A DNA stretch of 64,000 bases from assembly GCA_963667435.1 (NCBI GenBank), contig OY763414.1:3534001-3598000 (forward strand), in the 5' to 3' direction. The translations under genes were made by a program, and so were the position numbers. This DNA comes from Marispirochaeta sp963667435 (GTDB lineage Bacteria > Spirochaetota > Spirochaetia > JC444 > Marispirochaetaceae). The notes under the pieces are model-generated. The model had not been told where the DNA came from, made no database searches, and worked only from the letters and a program-made list of their open reading frames with translations. Positions within the stretch are counted from its first letter, which is position 1. Every line of letters begins with the position of its first letter. Below are positions 15,517 through 24,087 of the stretch, in pieces.

Positions 15517-16791
15517 TTGAGCATATCAAAACCCGGAACTTTGGGGATAATTGCCTGCCCTGGCGGCGCCAGTTTTTCCGACGATGTAATACCGCATCTG
15601 CGGTCAATCTATGCGCGTAAGTACGAACGTATGGCCAACCGCCTGGCGAAACGCTATTCTATTACGAAAGAGAAAGCTATCGAGCGGATCAATTATGTTC
15701 AGGATCTGCATACACAGCCGCAGAACCACGGTTTTATCGGCGGCAGCTACAAGCCTCCCTCTTTTAAAATACCTACCCGCTTTACACAGTTTGCCAACGG
15801 GGAATTCAAAGCGGAAATACTCTCGTCCGTTCGCGGTATGGATCTGTACATTATTCAGGATGTGGAGAACAAGCATCCGGTAAACCTGAACGGAGAGGAT
15901 ATTGTTCTCTCTGTAAATGATCATATATTCCTGCTTTTTGTAACTGTGGATGCAGCTCTGCTGGCCGGTGCCCGGAGTGTAACCCTGGTCCTTCCGGTTT
16001 TTCCGTATTCCCGGCAGCATAAGCGGAAAGGCCGTGAGAGTCTTACTGCAGCATGGTTCGGCCGTGTCTGTGAATATATGGGTGTTAACCGGATTATTAC
16101 CCTGGATCTGCACTCCCGCGAAATTCAGACAGCTTTTCATCATACCTCAGTGGAGAACCTGCACGCTTCGTATCAAATTCTCAGAACCCTCTCCAGGCTT
16201 GTTGATCTCATACATGATGATCTTGTGGTGGTCTCACCCGATACGGGAGCTGTCGACAGAAACAAGTTCTATGCCGTCAGTCTGCATAAACCTCTGGCTC
16301 TTCTTTACAAGGAGAGGGACTACTCCAAGGTCAGCCAGGCCGGGGACAGCAATATTGTTAATATAAACCTCCTCGGTGATGTCGAGGGGAAGTCGGTGTT
16401 TATGGCTGATGATATGCTCGGCACCGGCGGTACGCTGATAAAGGCTATGTCTCATCTCAAGGAGCTGGGGGCAAAGAAGATTATCTGCGCCATCAGTCTT
16501 CCCTTGTTTACCGGTGATGCCATCAAGCATTTTGACGAGGCCTATGAAAAGGGGCTTTTTTACCGCATCATAGGAACCAACGCTGTCTATCACAGTGAGG
16601 AACTTCTTTCCCGGGAGTGGTATGTAAGTGCCAATATTGCCAATCTGTTCTCCCGGATAATTTCCCGGCTGCATCACGGCAGATCACTCAGCCCTCTTCT
16701 GGACAACAGACGAATCATTCAGCGGCTTATGTCTCAGGTTGCGGCGGAGTCCGGAGGAGACGAACTTCCCTTCGGGCAGGGAGAGGATTAG
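15517..16791 (+). CDS. prs: Ribose-phosphate pyrophosphokinase, long variant
   Basis: PRPP synthetase makes 5-phosphoribosyl diphosphate from ribose 5-phosphate and ATP for nucleotide, His and Trp synthesis. Recognisable are FANGEFKAEI, FPYSRQHKRKGRES, ITLDLHSREIQTAF, VVSPDTGAVDR, and the PRPP loop ADDMLGTGGT. At 424 residues it is about 100 longer than the classic enzyme: extra sequence at about residues 30-90, a short insert near 125-145 and a C-terminal extension. The start is TTG 15517 with GGGGA 6 bases upstream; no ATG or GTG is available in frame. The catalytic residues look intact. Confidence 0.85.
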   Translation: MSISKPGTLGIIACPGGASFSDDVIPHLRSIYARKYERMANRLAKRYSITKEKAIERINYVQDLHTQPQNHGFIGGSYKPPSFKIPTRFTQFANGEFKAEILSSVRGMDLYIIQDVENKHPVNLNGEDIVLSVNDHIFLLFVTVDAALLAGARSVTLVLPVFPYSRQHKRKGRESLTAAWFGRVCEYMGVNRIITLDLHSREIQTAFHHTSVENLHASYQILRTLSRLVDLIHDDLVVVSPDTGAVDRNKFYAVSLHKPLALLYKERDYSKVSQAGDSNIVNINLLGDVEGKSVFMADDMLGTGGTLIKAMSHLKELGAKKIICAISLPLFTGDAIKHFDEAYEKGLFYRIIGTNAVYHSEELLSREWYVSANIANLFSRIISRLHHGRSLSPLLDNRRIIQRLMSQVAAESGGDELPFGQGED

Positions 16792-16798
16792 TTCTGTT

Positions 16799-18193
16799 AT
16801 GAACGGCTGCGGGGTCCATCTCGTTGCCGACATCGGCACCAGCTCTCTCAAAACTGCGCTGCTGACGGAACATGCCGAAATAGTCTCGGAAGTAAAAATC
16901 CCGCTTCTCGCTCTTCCCGGGGCAGATCTTGCTTCCTGGGATCCTCTTCTCTGGGACCGGGCATTTGCAGAGGCATGCAGGCGGCTGAAACCGGGTGCAG
17001 ATCTGGAATCCGTTACGGTGAGCGGTCACGGCCCGACCATGGTCCCCATGGACAGGGATGGAAGGCCTGCCACCAATGCACTTCTCTGGCTGAACCGCAG
17101 AGTCCCCGTAAATATTCCACCATCCAATGTTTCATATTTTCTCCCCCTTGCCGGCTGGTTAAGAGAAACCGTCCCGGAGACTTTCAACAGCACCGCTTTT
17201 TTCTGTACTTGTCCCGGATATCTGAGCTACCGTCTTACCGGTGTGCCGTCAGCAGTTTCACCTCAGCCAGAGTTTACCCCTTTTCTTTGGACTCAGGAGC
17301 AAATTTCCGCCTGGGGGTTCTCTTCTTCACTGTTTCCCGAACCTTTTTTGACCGGAAGCAGGATCGGTTCAACCGGCCGGTATGCAGCGGATAACTTCGG
17401 TCTTCCGGAAGGGGTTTCGGTGTATGCCGGCGGCCCGGATTATACCATGGCGCTCATAGGCTCCGGGGTTGTCCGGCCGGGTATGACCTGCGACAGGGCG
17501 GGCACTTCCGAGGGGATTAATTACTGTTCCTCTTCGAAACCGGTTTCCGAGGGGCTGCGGATTCTGCCCCATGCGGTAGCGGGAATCTACACAGTAGCCG
17601 GGATACTTGCTTCAACAGGGAGAGTCTTTGAGTGGTTCAGGGCAATAACCAACCAGTCCGGGCGGGAGTACGGTCTGATTCTGCAGGAGATCAGGGCCCT
17701 TGATCCTTCGACGCAGGCGCCCAGATTTTTTCCTTCCCGGCACCGCGGGCCGGTCTGGGACTTCAATAACGGCATCTTCGCCGGTCTCCATCCGGAGCAT
17801 ACCCACCTGGAAATGGGGAAGGCGGTTGTGGAAGCCATTGCGTTCGGAATTCGCGATGTCATAGATACTTTGAGTGCTTCAGGCTTTGATGTAGCATCGA
17901 TCCGGGGAACCGGGGGACAGTACCGCAACCATGACTGGAACTGCATGAAAGCGGATATTCTTGGAATCCCCCTGGAGATACCTGCGATAATTGACGGTGA
18001 GCTTATGGGGAATCTCTGTGCGGCCCTCACCGGGGCAGGGCGTTTCAGCAGTATCAGCGAAGCGGTGGAGAATCTGGTGTTAATCCGGGAGTATGTAGAG
18101 CCGGATCTGCGGAAGACGGAAATCTATGATGATCTGTATGCAGCTTACAAGGCCGAGTGTCTTCTGTTTACTTGTCCCGGAACAGGCCCATAA
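16799..18193 (+). CDS. FGGY-family carbohydrate kinase (xylulokinase-like)
   Basis: A 464-residue sugar kinase of the FGGY family. The N-terminal phosphate-binding motif is ADIGTSSLKTALL, the presumed catalytic Asp lies in YAGGPDYTMALIG near residue 218, and the C-terminal FGGY-like motif is IRGTGGQYRNHDWNCMKAD. The best match in style is xylulokinase-like COG1070, but the substrate is not set by the sequence. I chose ATG 16799, 8 bases after the prs stop, over an in-frame TTG at 16739 inside prs. It ends overlapping the convergent metallopeptidase gene by 26 bp. Confidence 0.75.
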   Translation: MNGCGVHLVADIGTSSLKTALLTEHAEIVSEVKIPLLALPGADLASWDPLLWDRAFAEACRRLKPGADLESVTVSGHGPTMVPMDRDGRPATNALLWLNRRVPVNIPPSNVSYFLPLAGWLRETVPETFNSTAFFCTCPGYLSYRLTGVPSAVSPQPEFTPFLWTQEQISAWGFSSSLFPEPFLTGSRIGSTGRYAADNFGLPEGVSVYAGGPDYTMALIGSGVVRPGMTCDRAGTSEGINYCSSSKPVSEGLRILPHAVAGIYTVAGILASTGRVFEWFRAITNQSGREYGLILQEIRALDPSTQAPRFFPSRHRGPVWDFNNGIFAGLHPEHTHLEMGKAVVEAIAFGIRDVIDTLSASGFDVASIRGTGGQYRNHDWNCMKADILGIPLEIPAIIDGELMGNLCAALTGAGRFSSISEAVENLVLIREYVEPDLRKTEIYDDLYAAYKAECLLFTCPGTGP

Positions 18194-18878
18194 TTGCCCT
18201 GTTTGCCTTGAGCCATGCTTCAGCGGCTTTGTAGTCAGGAAAACATCGCTCTACCAGGTGCCAGTAGGCTGATGAGTGGTTCATGTGGCGTTGATGGCAG
18301 AGCTCGTGAACAATCAGATAGTCCTGTACCCCCGGAGGGGTCATAATTATGCGCCAGTTTATGGATATATTGCCCCTGCCCGAGCTGCTGCCCCAGCGGG
18401 TTCGCTGGTTGCGGAAGAATAATCTGTCGAAGGGGATTTTCAGTTTTTGGGAGATTCTGCGGGCCTGGGGTTCGAGTTCCTCTTTTGCAAGTTTTTTCAG
18501 AAAGGTTTCAATCACGGGTAGTGCGGTTTCGGGGTCACCGCTGAAGGTGTCTACCATCAGCAGTTTTTCCCTGATAACCGCTCCACCTCTTTTTCTTTTC
18601 CCCTGATTAACCTTAACAGAGAACACTTCTCCCCGAATCAGCAGAGTACTCAGGGGATTGTGGCGTTCTCTGTGTGCTTTCAGCGTATCCAGGTGTTTCA
18701 GCACCCAGCTCTGTTTTGCTGCCACGGTACTGGCTATCTGGGATTTTGGAATATTGCTCGGAGCTGAGACCATGACTCTGCCTGTCTGGGTTATGCGGAT
18801 ATTAATCCGTTTCTGACCTTTTCTGCGGGTCAGTTCGTAAACGAATCCGGGACCCTTATGTTCCGCATTGTCTGCCAT
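18168..18878 (-). CDS. YgjP/DUF45-type metallopeptidase
   Basis: A 236-residue protein of the YgjP-like M48-related (DUF45) family. The zinc site is VHELCHQRHMNHSSAYWHLVE near residue 178, with the HExxH-like HELCH and the following NH..YW pattern typical of this family. The conserved RxxxRWGSSS segment (QRTRWGSSSGRGNISINWR) lies just before. Its physiological role is not known. It is the third gene of a minus-strand unit after the radical SAM gene (33-base gap), and overlaps the FGGY kinase end by 26 bp. Confidence 0.8.
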   Translation of the reverse strand: MADNAEHKGPGFVYELTRRKGQKRINIRITQTGRVMVSAPSNIPKSQIASTVAAKQSWVLKHLDTLKAHRERHNPLSTLLIRGEVFSVKVNQGKRKRGGAVIREKLLMVDTFSGDPETALPVIETFLKKLAKEELEPQARRISQKLKIPFDRLFFRNQRTRWGSSSGRGNISINWRIIMTPPGVQDYLIVHELCHQRHMNHSSAYWHLVERCFPDYKAAEAWLKANRAIMGLFRDK

Positions 18879-18911
18879 ATAGGGTTTAATACCACGGGAG
18901 CTGATCCATGT

Positions 18912-20276
18912 CTATCTTTCAGCGATGCTTCTGTTCCATATGGTAACTTCCTGTTTCAGTTTTCTCAGATGCTCCTGGTCGAAGTTCTTCCAGGCCATGG
19001 GAAAGAAGGTATTGTTCTGGAGTAGTGGTTCTTCGTTTAAAGGAAGCCTGCTTGTATCCAGGCAGTGCTGCCAGAGAGGGGAGCCGGGCACGGGGGAGAA
19101 TTCGGCGATATAGATTTTTACTCCGGCCTTGCGGCATTCTTCGATGGATTCAAGAACTTCCCGGTGATCCTGCCCGGGGAGACCTGTTAGGATGTAGACG
19201 GCTATTTCGGTTGCACTGAAACCGGTTGCCTTCAATATATGCACGGATTCCATAAAGCGGCTCTGTCCGTATTTCTTCCCGTGGGATTCATGAAAGATTT
19301 CCGACGAGCTCTCGTAGCCCAGGCGTATCTCTCTGAAACCTGTTTTTCGCATCAGTCCTGCAGTATGGTGTTCGATCTGGTTCAGATGCACTGCATTGGG
19401 AGTATAAAAAGAAGCAGTAAGACCGGATTCCAGTATCTCTTCAAGGAAGGGTTCAAGCACCTCTTTTTTGTTTATCAGCAGGGCGTCATCGTAGAAGGCG
19501 AAGTGTCGTACTCCCCGGGAATGAAGAGCATGAAAGTTCCGGAATGCGTTCCGGGGAGAGCCTGCGGTGAATGCTGGATATAAACAGGAAGAGGCACAGT
19601 AATCACAACTGCAGGGACAGCCTTCGTTTAGTCTCAATACTCCGGAAATATCTTCTGTCAGAGGATGTTCGGCTGCAGCTGGCAGAGCTCCGGTTCCAGG
19701 AACACCCGGGAGATGGTAGCCTGCCAGAATGTTGTTGAGCTTTTCTGTGGTAAGCGGGCCGGGGTGTACTTCTGCGCCGGTATTTTGCCTGCAATGGTCG
19801 GGGAGCAGTCCGGGGTATACTCCTCCGCAGACCAGGGGCACGCCGGGGTGGTATTTCTCAGCAGCTCTCGCAGCCTCCACCACGCCGGGGTACCAGTAGG
19901 TCATACCGCCGGCAATAAAAATAATATCCGGCCTGTTTTCCTTTATCAGTCTCTGGAACACCTCTGGAATAACTCCGTAACGGGCAAAATGTCTTCCGGG
20001 ATTCGTTCTCAGGTGTCGTTCAAGTTCATGCGGAGTCGGCACGGGTGTACGGAAGATCTTTCCGGTACCATTGCTGTTTCTTTTTGGTTTTTTATGTATC
20101 TCTGTGGATTCTCTGTCCCGATAATCCAGGGCATTTACAAAGTTTATACTGTAGCCGCCCTTTGAAAGAGCGGCTGCAATCCGCTCGAGGCCGAAGGGTT
20201 TTATAAAGAGATCAAAGAAGGCGAAATCAAATACCGGGGGCTGGATAAGCAGCGCCCGGGGTTGAGTAATCTGCAC
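18912..20276 (-). CDS. B12-binding-type radical SAM protein
   Basis: A 454-residue radical SAM enzyme. The N-terminal part (about 1-190) resembles a cobalamin-binding Rossmann domain (LIQPPVFDFAFFDLFIKPFGLE... and FIAGGMTYWYPGVVEAAR). The 4Fe-4S motif is CPCSCDYC (CxxxCxxC) near residue 225, and a TIM-barrel core follows with LGYESSSEIFH and YILTGLPGQ. The N-terminal DxHxxG histidine is not evident, so cobalamin binding is uncertain. It lies 19 bases after the sigma-54 activator on the same strand. Substrate unknown. Confidence 0.78.
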   Translation of the reverse strand: MQITQPRALLIQPPVFDFAFFDLFIKPFGLERIAAALSKGGYSINFVNALDYRDRESTEIHKKPKRNSNGTGKIFRTPVPTPHELERHLRTNPGRHFARYGVIPEVFQRLIKENRPDIIFIAGGMTYWYPGVVEAARAAEKYHPGVPLVCGGVYPGLLPDHCRQNTGAEVHPGPLTTEKLNNILAGYHLPGVPGTGALPAAAEHPLTEDISGVLRLNEGCPCSCDYCASSCLYPAFTAGSPRNAFRNFHALHSRGVRHFAFYDDALLINKKEVLEPFLEEILESGLTASFYTPNAVHLNQIEHHTAGLMRKTGFREIRLGYESSSEIFHESHGKKYGQSRFMESVHILKATGFSATEIAVYILTGLPGQDHREVLESIEECRKAGVKIYIAEFSPVPGSPLWQHCLDTSRLPLNEEPLLQNNTFFPMAWKNFDQEHLRKLKQEVTIWNRSIAER

Positions 20277-20295
20277 TGGATTCCGGTTGAGCTTG

Positions 20296-21849
20296 TCAGC
20301 CCCGTTTGAAATGGCGGGAATCTATGCCGTGTTTCTTTATCCGCAGTCCCATGATCCGCTCTGATATTCCCAGATGGCGGGCAGCCTTGGCCATGTTGCC
20401 CCGGGTAGATTTGAGGGAGTCCAGAAGGAGTTCCCGTTCAAGATTGTCCAGGGCTTCTGGCAGGGTGGAGTGCAGGTTTGTATTGGTCGATTCCGCCGAC
20501 TGCAGACTGGGCGGCAGATGATGTCCGTGGATAACATCGTCGGTGGCAAGAAGCACCGCTCTCTCCACGCAGTTCTCAAGCTCACGTACGTTGCCTGGCC
20601 AGTGATAACTCATCAGAAGTTCGATGGCGCTTGTGGAGATTCTTTTGATAAGCTTATGGTTCTTGTCGGCGTATTTTTCAATGAAGAAATCCGCTAACAG
20701 GGTAATATCGCTGTGCCGGTCCCGGAGGGGTGGGATATGTATGGGGAAAACATTGAGTCTGTAGTAGAGATCTTCCCTGAAGGTTCCGTCACTCATGGAC
20801 TCTTCAAGGTTCCTGTTGGTGGCGGCGATGATGCGGACATTGCAGCGGATGGTTTCATTTCCTCCTACCCGCTCAAATTCCTTCTCCTGAAGTACCCGCA
20901 GGAGTTTTACCTGAGTAGTGGGTGAGAGATCGCCGATCTCATCCAGGAATATGGTTCCCCCGTCAGCCTGCTCAAAACGTCCTTTCCGGGTTTGAATTGC
21001 CCCGGTAAAGGCTCCTTTCTCATGTCCGAACAGTTCACTTTCTATGACTGTTTCCGGCAGTGCGGCACAGTTTACCTTGATAAAGGGTTTTTCTGTCCGC
21101 AGGCTGTTGTAATGAATGGCGTGGGCTACAAGTTCCTTTCCTGTGCCGCTTTCTCCGCGGATAAGTACAGTAGCTTCGCTTTTGGAAACCTGGGCAATAA
21201 GGTCGAATACCTCCTGCATTGCCCGGGAGTTTCCAATTATATTGGACGGCCGGAACCGCTCTTCAAGTTCGTGCTGCAGCCGTGAATTTTCTTCAAGTAG
21301 ACGCTGACGTTCCTCCTGGATGGATCGGCGCAGCTTAACCGCCTGGGCAATCATGGAGGAAATGATAGACAGAAGACGCAGGTCTTCTTCCAGGCTGATG
21401 TTTTCCGCAAACAGCCGATCGACGCTCAGGGTTCCTATGGTCTCATTGCCGATTTTTATAGGAACAATAATGAAAGATACATCTTTCTTTTTAAGATCAC
21501 TGCGGGCACCGGTACGGTTAAGAAACTGGGGACTCTCCTTGATGTTGGGGATAATCATGGGGTCTCCCATTTCCACCACACGACCGGTTATACCTTCCCC
21601 GATCTTGTATTTACCCTTTTCCTGCTGCCGGACGGAAAGCCCGTATGCCGCTTCAATGCCTATCTCACGGGTCTGACGGTTAAGAAGTGTTATGGTCCCG
21701 CGAACCATGCCCATATTTTCCGCCATTGCCCTGAGGACCGGGTTTATAACATCCTTGAGGTCTATACTGCCGTCAAGAATTCGGCTTATATCAAAAAGAA
21801 GCTGCAATTCCTTTATCTTTCTTCTATAATGCTGGCGGTCTTCATCCAT
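20296..21849 (-). CDS. Sigma-54-dependent activator with GAF domain (NifA/NorR-like layout)
   Basis: A 517-residue transcription activator. Order: GAF sensor domain (about 20-175), a short linker helix, the AAA+ domain with GESGTGKE Walker A near residue 218, the sigma-54 contact motif ELFGHEKGAFTGA, Walker B GGTIFLDEIGDLS, and a C-terminal Fis-type helix-turn-helix (GNMAKAARHLGISERIMGLR). I chose ATG 21849 over the in-frame start at 21978 because AGGAG precedes it and the extra 43 residues resemble untranslated leader. I found no convincing -24/-12 promoter near it, so its targets are probably elsewhere. Confidence 0.85.
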   Translation of the reverse strand: MDEDRQHYRRKIKELQLLFDISRILDGSIDLKDVINPVLRAMAENMGMVRGTITLLNRQTREIGIEAAYGLSVRQQEKGKYKIGEGITGRVVEMGDPMIIPNIKESPQFLNRTGARSDLKKKDVSFIIVPIKIGNETIGTLSVDRLFAENISLEEDLRLLSIISSMIAQAVKLRRSIQEERQRLLEENSRLQHELEERFRPSNIIGNSRAMQEVFDLIAQVSKSEATVLIRGESGTGKELVAHAIHYNSLRTEKPFIKVNCAALPETVIESELFGHEKGAFTGAIQTRKGRFEQADGGTIFLDEIGDLSPTTQVKLLRVLQEKEFERVGGNETIRCNVRIIAATNRNLEESMSDGTFREDLYYRLNVFPIHIPPLRDRHSDITLLADFFIEKYADKNHKLIKRISTSAIELLMSYHWPGNVRELENCVERAVLLATDDVIHGHHLPPSLQSAESTNTNLHSTLPEALDNLERELLLDSLKSTRGNMAKAARHLGISERIMGLRIKKHGIDSRHFKRG

Positions 21850-21948
21850 TATGGAGCTACTCCTGATAATCGGGACTGTATGTACCTGAATGTAAGTATT
21901 CTTAAGAAAGAAATTACCATTTTGTAGGATTTTCCGCAAGGAAGTTTC

Positions 21949-21978
21949 GCTATAATTTACAACTATCTCTATTGACAA
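21949..21978 (-). promoter_or_regulatory. Promoter of the sigma-54 activator operon
   Basis: Minus strand TTGTCA (21973-21978), 18-base spacer and TATAGC (21949-21954). Its -35 box overlaps that of the divergent tRNA-Thr promoter (21972-21977), so the two polymerase sites should compete. Confidence 0.4.
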
Positions 21979-22000
21979 AAAAAACCGCTTTTGTTAGGTT
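21972..22000 (+). promoter_or_regulatory. Promoter of tRNA-Thr/rpmG
   Basis: A consensus TTGACA (21972-21977), 17-base spacer and a weak -10 TAGGTT (21995-22000). The predicted transcript start is about 10 bases before the tRNA. Confidence 0.5.
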
Positions 22001-22017
22001 GTTTCAACCTGTCAAAT

Positions 22018-22090
22018 GCCCTTGTAGCTCAGTCGGTAGAGCACATCCATGGTAAGGATGGGGTCATCGGTTCAAGTCCGATCGAGGGCT
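22018..22090 (+). tRNA. tRNA-Thr (GGT)
   Basis: A 73-base cloverleaf. The acceptor stem GCCCTTG pairs with CGAGGGC, the D-arm is GCTCAGTCGGTAGAGC, and the anticodon arm CATCC-ATGGTAA-GGATG gives anticodon GGT at 22051-22053. The T-arm contains GGTTCAAGTCC. CCA is not encoded. Confidence 0.95.
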
Positions 22091-22156
22091 GTAATTCTTG
22101 ACTAAGTCGCGCATTCGGGCGTACTTTTCCAATGCAAGGCGAGGAGATCGTAGGAA

Positions 22157-22333
22157 ATGGCAAAAGCGAAAAAAGGCGCCGTCGAGCTGGTTGCGCTTAA
22201 GTGTAGCGAATGCAATCGCAGAAACTATACAACCAGCAAGAACAGGCGTAACATTCAGGGTAAACTTGAGTTTAACAAGTACTGTCCCTTTGATAGAAAG
22301 CATACTTTGCACGTTGAAACCAAGGTAAAGTAA
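22157..22333 (+). CDS. rpmG: Ribosomal protein bL33
   Basis: A 58-residue large-subunit protein. It carries CSEC near residue 16 and YCPFDRKHT near residue 42, so three of the four zinc-ligand cysteines are present; this three-Cys form also occurs in other bacteria. GGAA stands just before ATG 22157. It sits between tRNA-Thr and tRNA-Trp, the usual place ahead of secE-nusG, and is followed by a strong terminator. Confidence 0.95.
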   Translation: MAKAKKGAVELVALKCSECNRRNYTTSKNRRNIQGKLEFNKYCPFDRKHTLHVETKVK

Positions 22334-22354
22334 GGTACCATTCTTTTGGAAACT

Positions 22355-22386
22355 ACGAACGGCTTGTTGAAGGCCGTTCGTTTTTT
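22355..22386 (+). terminator. Intrinsic terminator after rpmG
   Basis: Stem CGAACGGC (22356-22363) with GCCGTTCG (22373-22380), a nine-base loop, then TTTTTT. It separates rpmG from tRNA-Trp. Confidence 0.85.
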
Positions 22387-22397
22387 AATTGCAACAC

Positions 22398-22471
22398 AGG
22401 CCAGTAGCTCCAATGGCTAGAGCGCCGGTCTCCAAAACCGGATGTTGTAGGTTCGAGTCCTACCTGGCCTG
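22398..22471 (+). tRNA. tRNA-Trp (CCA)
   Basis: A 74-base cloverleaf. The acceptor stem AGGCCAG pairs with CTGGCCT, and the anticodon arm CCGGT-CTCCAAA-ACCGG gives anticodon CCA at 22432-22434. The T-arm contains GGTTCGAGTCC. It stands upstream of secE, as in many bacteria. Confidence 0.96.
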
Positions 22472-22654
22472 CTTCTTTTTTTATACAAGGGCACCTATAA
22501 AAACATGGTATTTTTTGCCATAGTCAGGAATGGAAAGGGTTTTTTGCAGTTCCTTCAGGTTTTTGTTGATACAATGACTGCGGGTTGTGGAAGATTCTGA
22601 CTGTGCGGAATATGCAAAAAAGCGTATTTTAATGGTGTTCAGGAGGAGTAGGGG

Positions 22655-22834
22655 ATGAAGAAGTTTCTTCAGTTCTTTCGCGATAGTTACGCTGAACTCA
22701 AAAAGGTTGTCTGGCCCAGCAGGGAAGAGGTTGGGGCATCGACCAAGGTTGTGATAATATCTACTGTAATCTTTGCGGTAGTTCTGGGTTTGGTGGATTT
22801 TCTCCTTACCGTCGGTCGCGATCTGATTTTCTAA
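22655..22834 (+). CDS. secE: Preprotein translocase subunit SecE
   Basis: A 59-residue single-span inner-membrane protein. It has the short amphipathic part with ELKKVVWPSREE and one transmembrane helix (about residues 30-52), the minimal SecE form. SecE clamps SecY; secY itself is at 45464. AGGAGGAG stands before ATG 22655. The 183 bases after tRNA-Trp hold a small hairpin (about 22613-22632, AATATGC/GCGTATT) but no convincing promoter. Confidence 0.95.
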   Translation: MKKFLQFFRDSYAELKKVVWPSREEVGASTKVVIISTVIFAVVLGLVDFLLTVGRDLIF

Positions 22835-22902
22835 GAGAAATAGTTCCCCTCCTGCATTGTCAGCGGGATTTCGTTTTTTACAGTAAGGGACGGTGAGTAG
22901 TA

Positions 22903-23457
22903 ATGGCTAAAGGTTGGTACGTTCTTCATACTTATTCGGGATACGAAAATAAGGTCGAGCGCTATATCCGAAAGCTCATGGAGTCTCCGGAAGTCGGGGA
23001 TCATGTGTTTGATATCAAGGTTCCTTCTGAAGAGGTGGTTGAGGTTAAGGACGGTAAGAAGAAGACTGTTAACCGCAAGTTCCTTCCGGGTTATATTCTT
23101 CTGGAGATGGATCTGCCTGATCGCGGTTGGAAGGCTGTTTGTTCGCATATCCGTCGTATTCAGGGAGTAACCGGTTTTCTTGGTTCCATGAGCGGGCTAA
23201 AGCCGCAGCCTATCAGCCCTGAGGAAGCCAGGGCAATTCTTCAGAAGACCGGAGAGATTCGTTCGGAAAAGGTTGTCCGGAACCGCCAGACCTTTACGGT
23301 GGGAGAGTCTGTCCGGATTACCGACGGACCGTTTGATACCTTTACCGGTTCCATCGAAGAGGTTAATATGGAGAAAGCCCGCCTTAAGGTTACGGTGGGG
23401 ATCTTCGGACGTTCTACCCCGGTGGAGGTTTCCTTTACTCAGGTAGAAAAGGTTTAG
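22903..23457 (+). CDS. nusG: Transcription termination/antitermination factor NusG
   Basis: A 184-residue protein with the NGN domain (KGWYVLHTYSGYENKVERY-like N-terminus and LPGYILLEM near residue 64) and a C-terminal KOW domain (VGESVRITDGPFDTFTGSIEEV). NusG binds RNA polymerase and links it to Rho or to ribosomal S10. It follows secE by 68 bases, as in most bacteria. Confidence 0.95.
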   Translation: MAKGWYVLHTYSGYENKVERYIRKLMESPEVGDHVFDIKVPSEEVVEVKDGKKKTVNRKFLPGYILLEMDLPDRGWKAVCSHIRRIQGVTGFLGSMSGLKPQPISPEEARAILQKTGEIRSEKVVRNRQTFTVGESVRITDGPFDTFTGSIEEVNMEKARLKVTVGIFGRSTPVEVSFTQVEKV

Positions 23458-23526
23458 TTTTTTAGTGTAAAACATTAAGAGGAGCGCGTTTGCCCGGAAC
23501 GGGTAGATGCCTCCTTTTGCCGTCTC

Positions 23527-23612
23527 TAACCTTTTGGTTGGAAACGACTTGTTCTCCGCGTTGCGGAGATGCTGGGACCCGGCTACTATTTTTTACTGGT
23601 AAAAACAGTAGC
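23527..23612 (+). promoter_or_regulatory. Structured leader upstream of rplK
   Basis: The 188 bases between nusG and rplK hold three successive hairpins: AACC-TTTT-GGTT (about 23528-23539), TCTCCGC-GTT-GCGGAGA (23553-23569), and a long one at 23582-23612 closed by GCTACT/AGTAGC with a T-run/A-run arm. No reading frame is conserved here. A role in autogenous control by L1, or in mRNA processing, is possible but not shown. Confidence 0.5.
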
Positions 23613-23645
23613 TGGGGTTTGTACCACATTTTTTCAGGAGTTTTT

Positions 23646-24077
23646 ATGGCAAAGAAAAAGGTTACCGGGCTTATCAAGCTTCAGGTTCCTGCCGGAAAGG
23701 CGACTCCGGCACCGCCCGTTGGTCCTGCACTTGGACCTCATGGTGTCAGCGCCCCTCAGTTTGTGCAGCAGTTTAATGACCGCACAAAGAATTTTGAGCC
23801 CGGACTGACTATCCCGGTAGTTATTACCGTATATGCAGACCGCTCATTCTCGTTCATAACCAAAACCCCTCCCGCGGCGGTTCTTATCAAGAAAGCATGC
23901 GGTATTCAGAGCGGTTCGGCTGAACCTCACAAGGTTAAGGTTTCAACTATCTCCAGGGCTAAACTCAAAGAGATTGCCGAGATGAAGATGCCCGACCTGA
24001 ACGCCAACGACGTTGATGCGGCAATGAAGATTATTGCCGGTACTGCCCGCAGTATGGGCGTCGAGGTAGAGGCTTAG
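23646..24077 (+). CDS. rplK: Ribosomal protein uL11
   Basis: A 143-residue protein of the GTPase-associated centre. The N-terminal domain has KLQVPAGKATPAPPVGPALG; the C-terminal RNA-binding domain ends with GTARSMGVEVE. I chose ATG 23646 with CAGGAG 5-10 bases upstream; an in-frame extension back to 23490 would run through leader hairpins and is not supported. First gene of the L11-L1-L10-L7/L12 group. Confidence 0.95.
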   Translation: MAKKKVTGLIKLQVPAGKATPAPPVGPALGPHGVSAPQFVQQFNDRTKNFEPGLTIPVVITVYADRSFSFITKTPPAAVLIKKACGIQSGSAEPHKVKVSTISRAKLKEIAEMKMPDLNANDVDAAMKIIAGTARSMGVEVEA

Positions 24078-24087
24078 GAGGGGCAGC

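Noticed and set aside
23490..23645. 52-residue N-terminal extension of rplK
   Set aside because: It runs through the leader hairpins; ATG 23646 has a good ribosome site and the normal L11 start.
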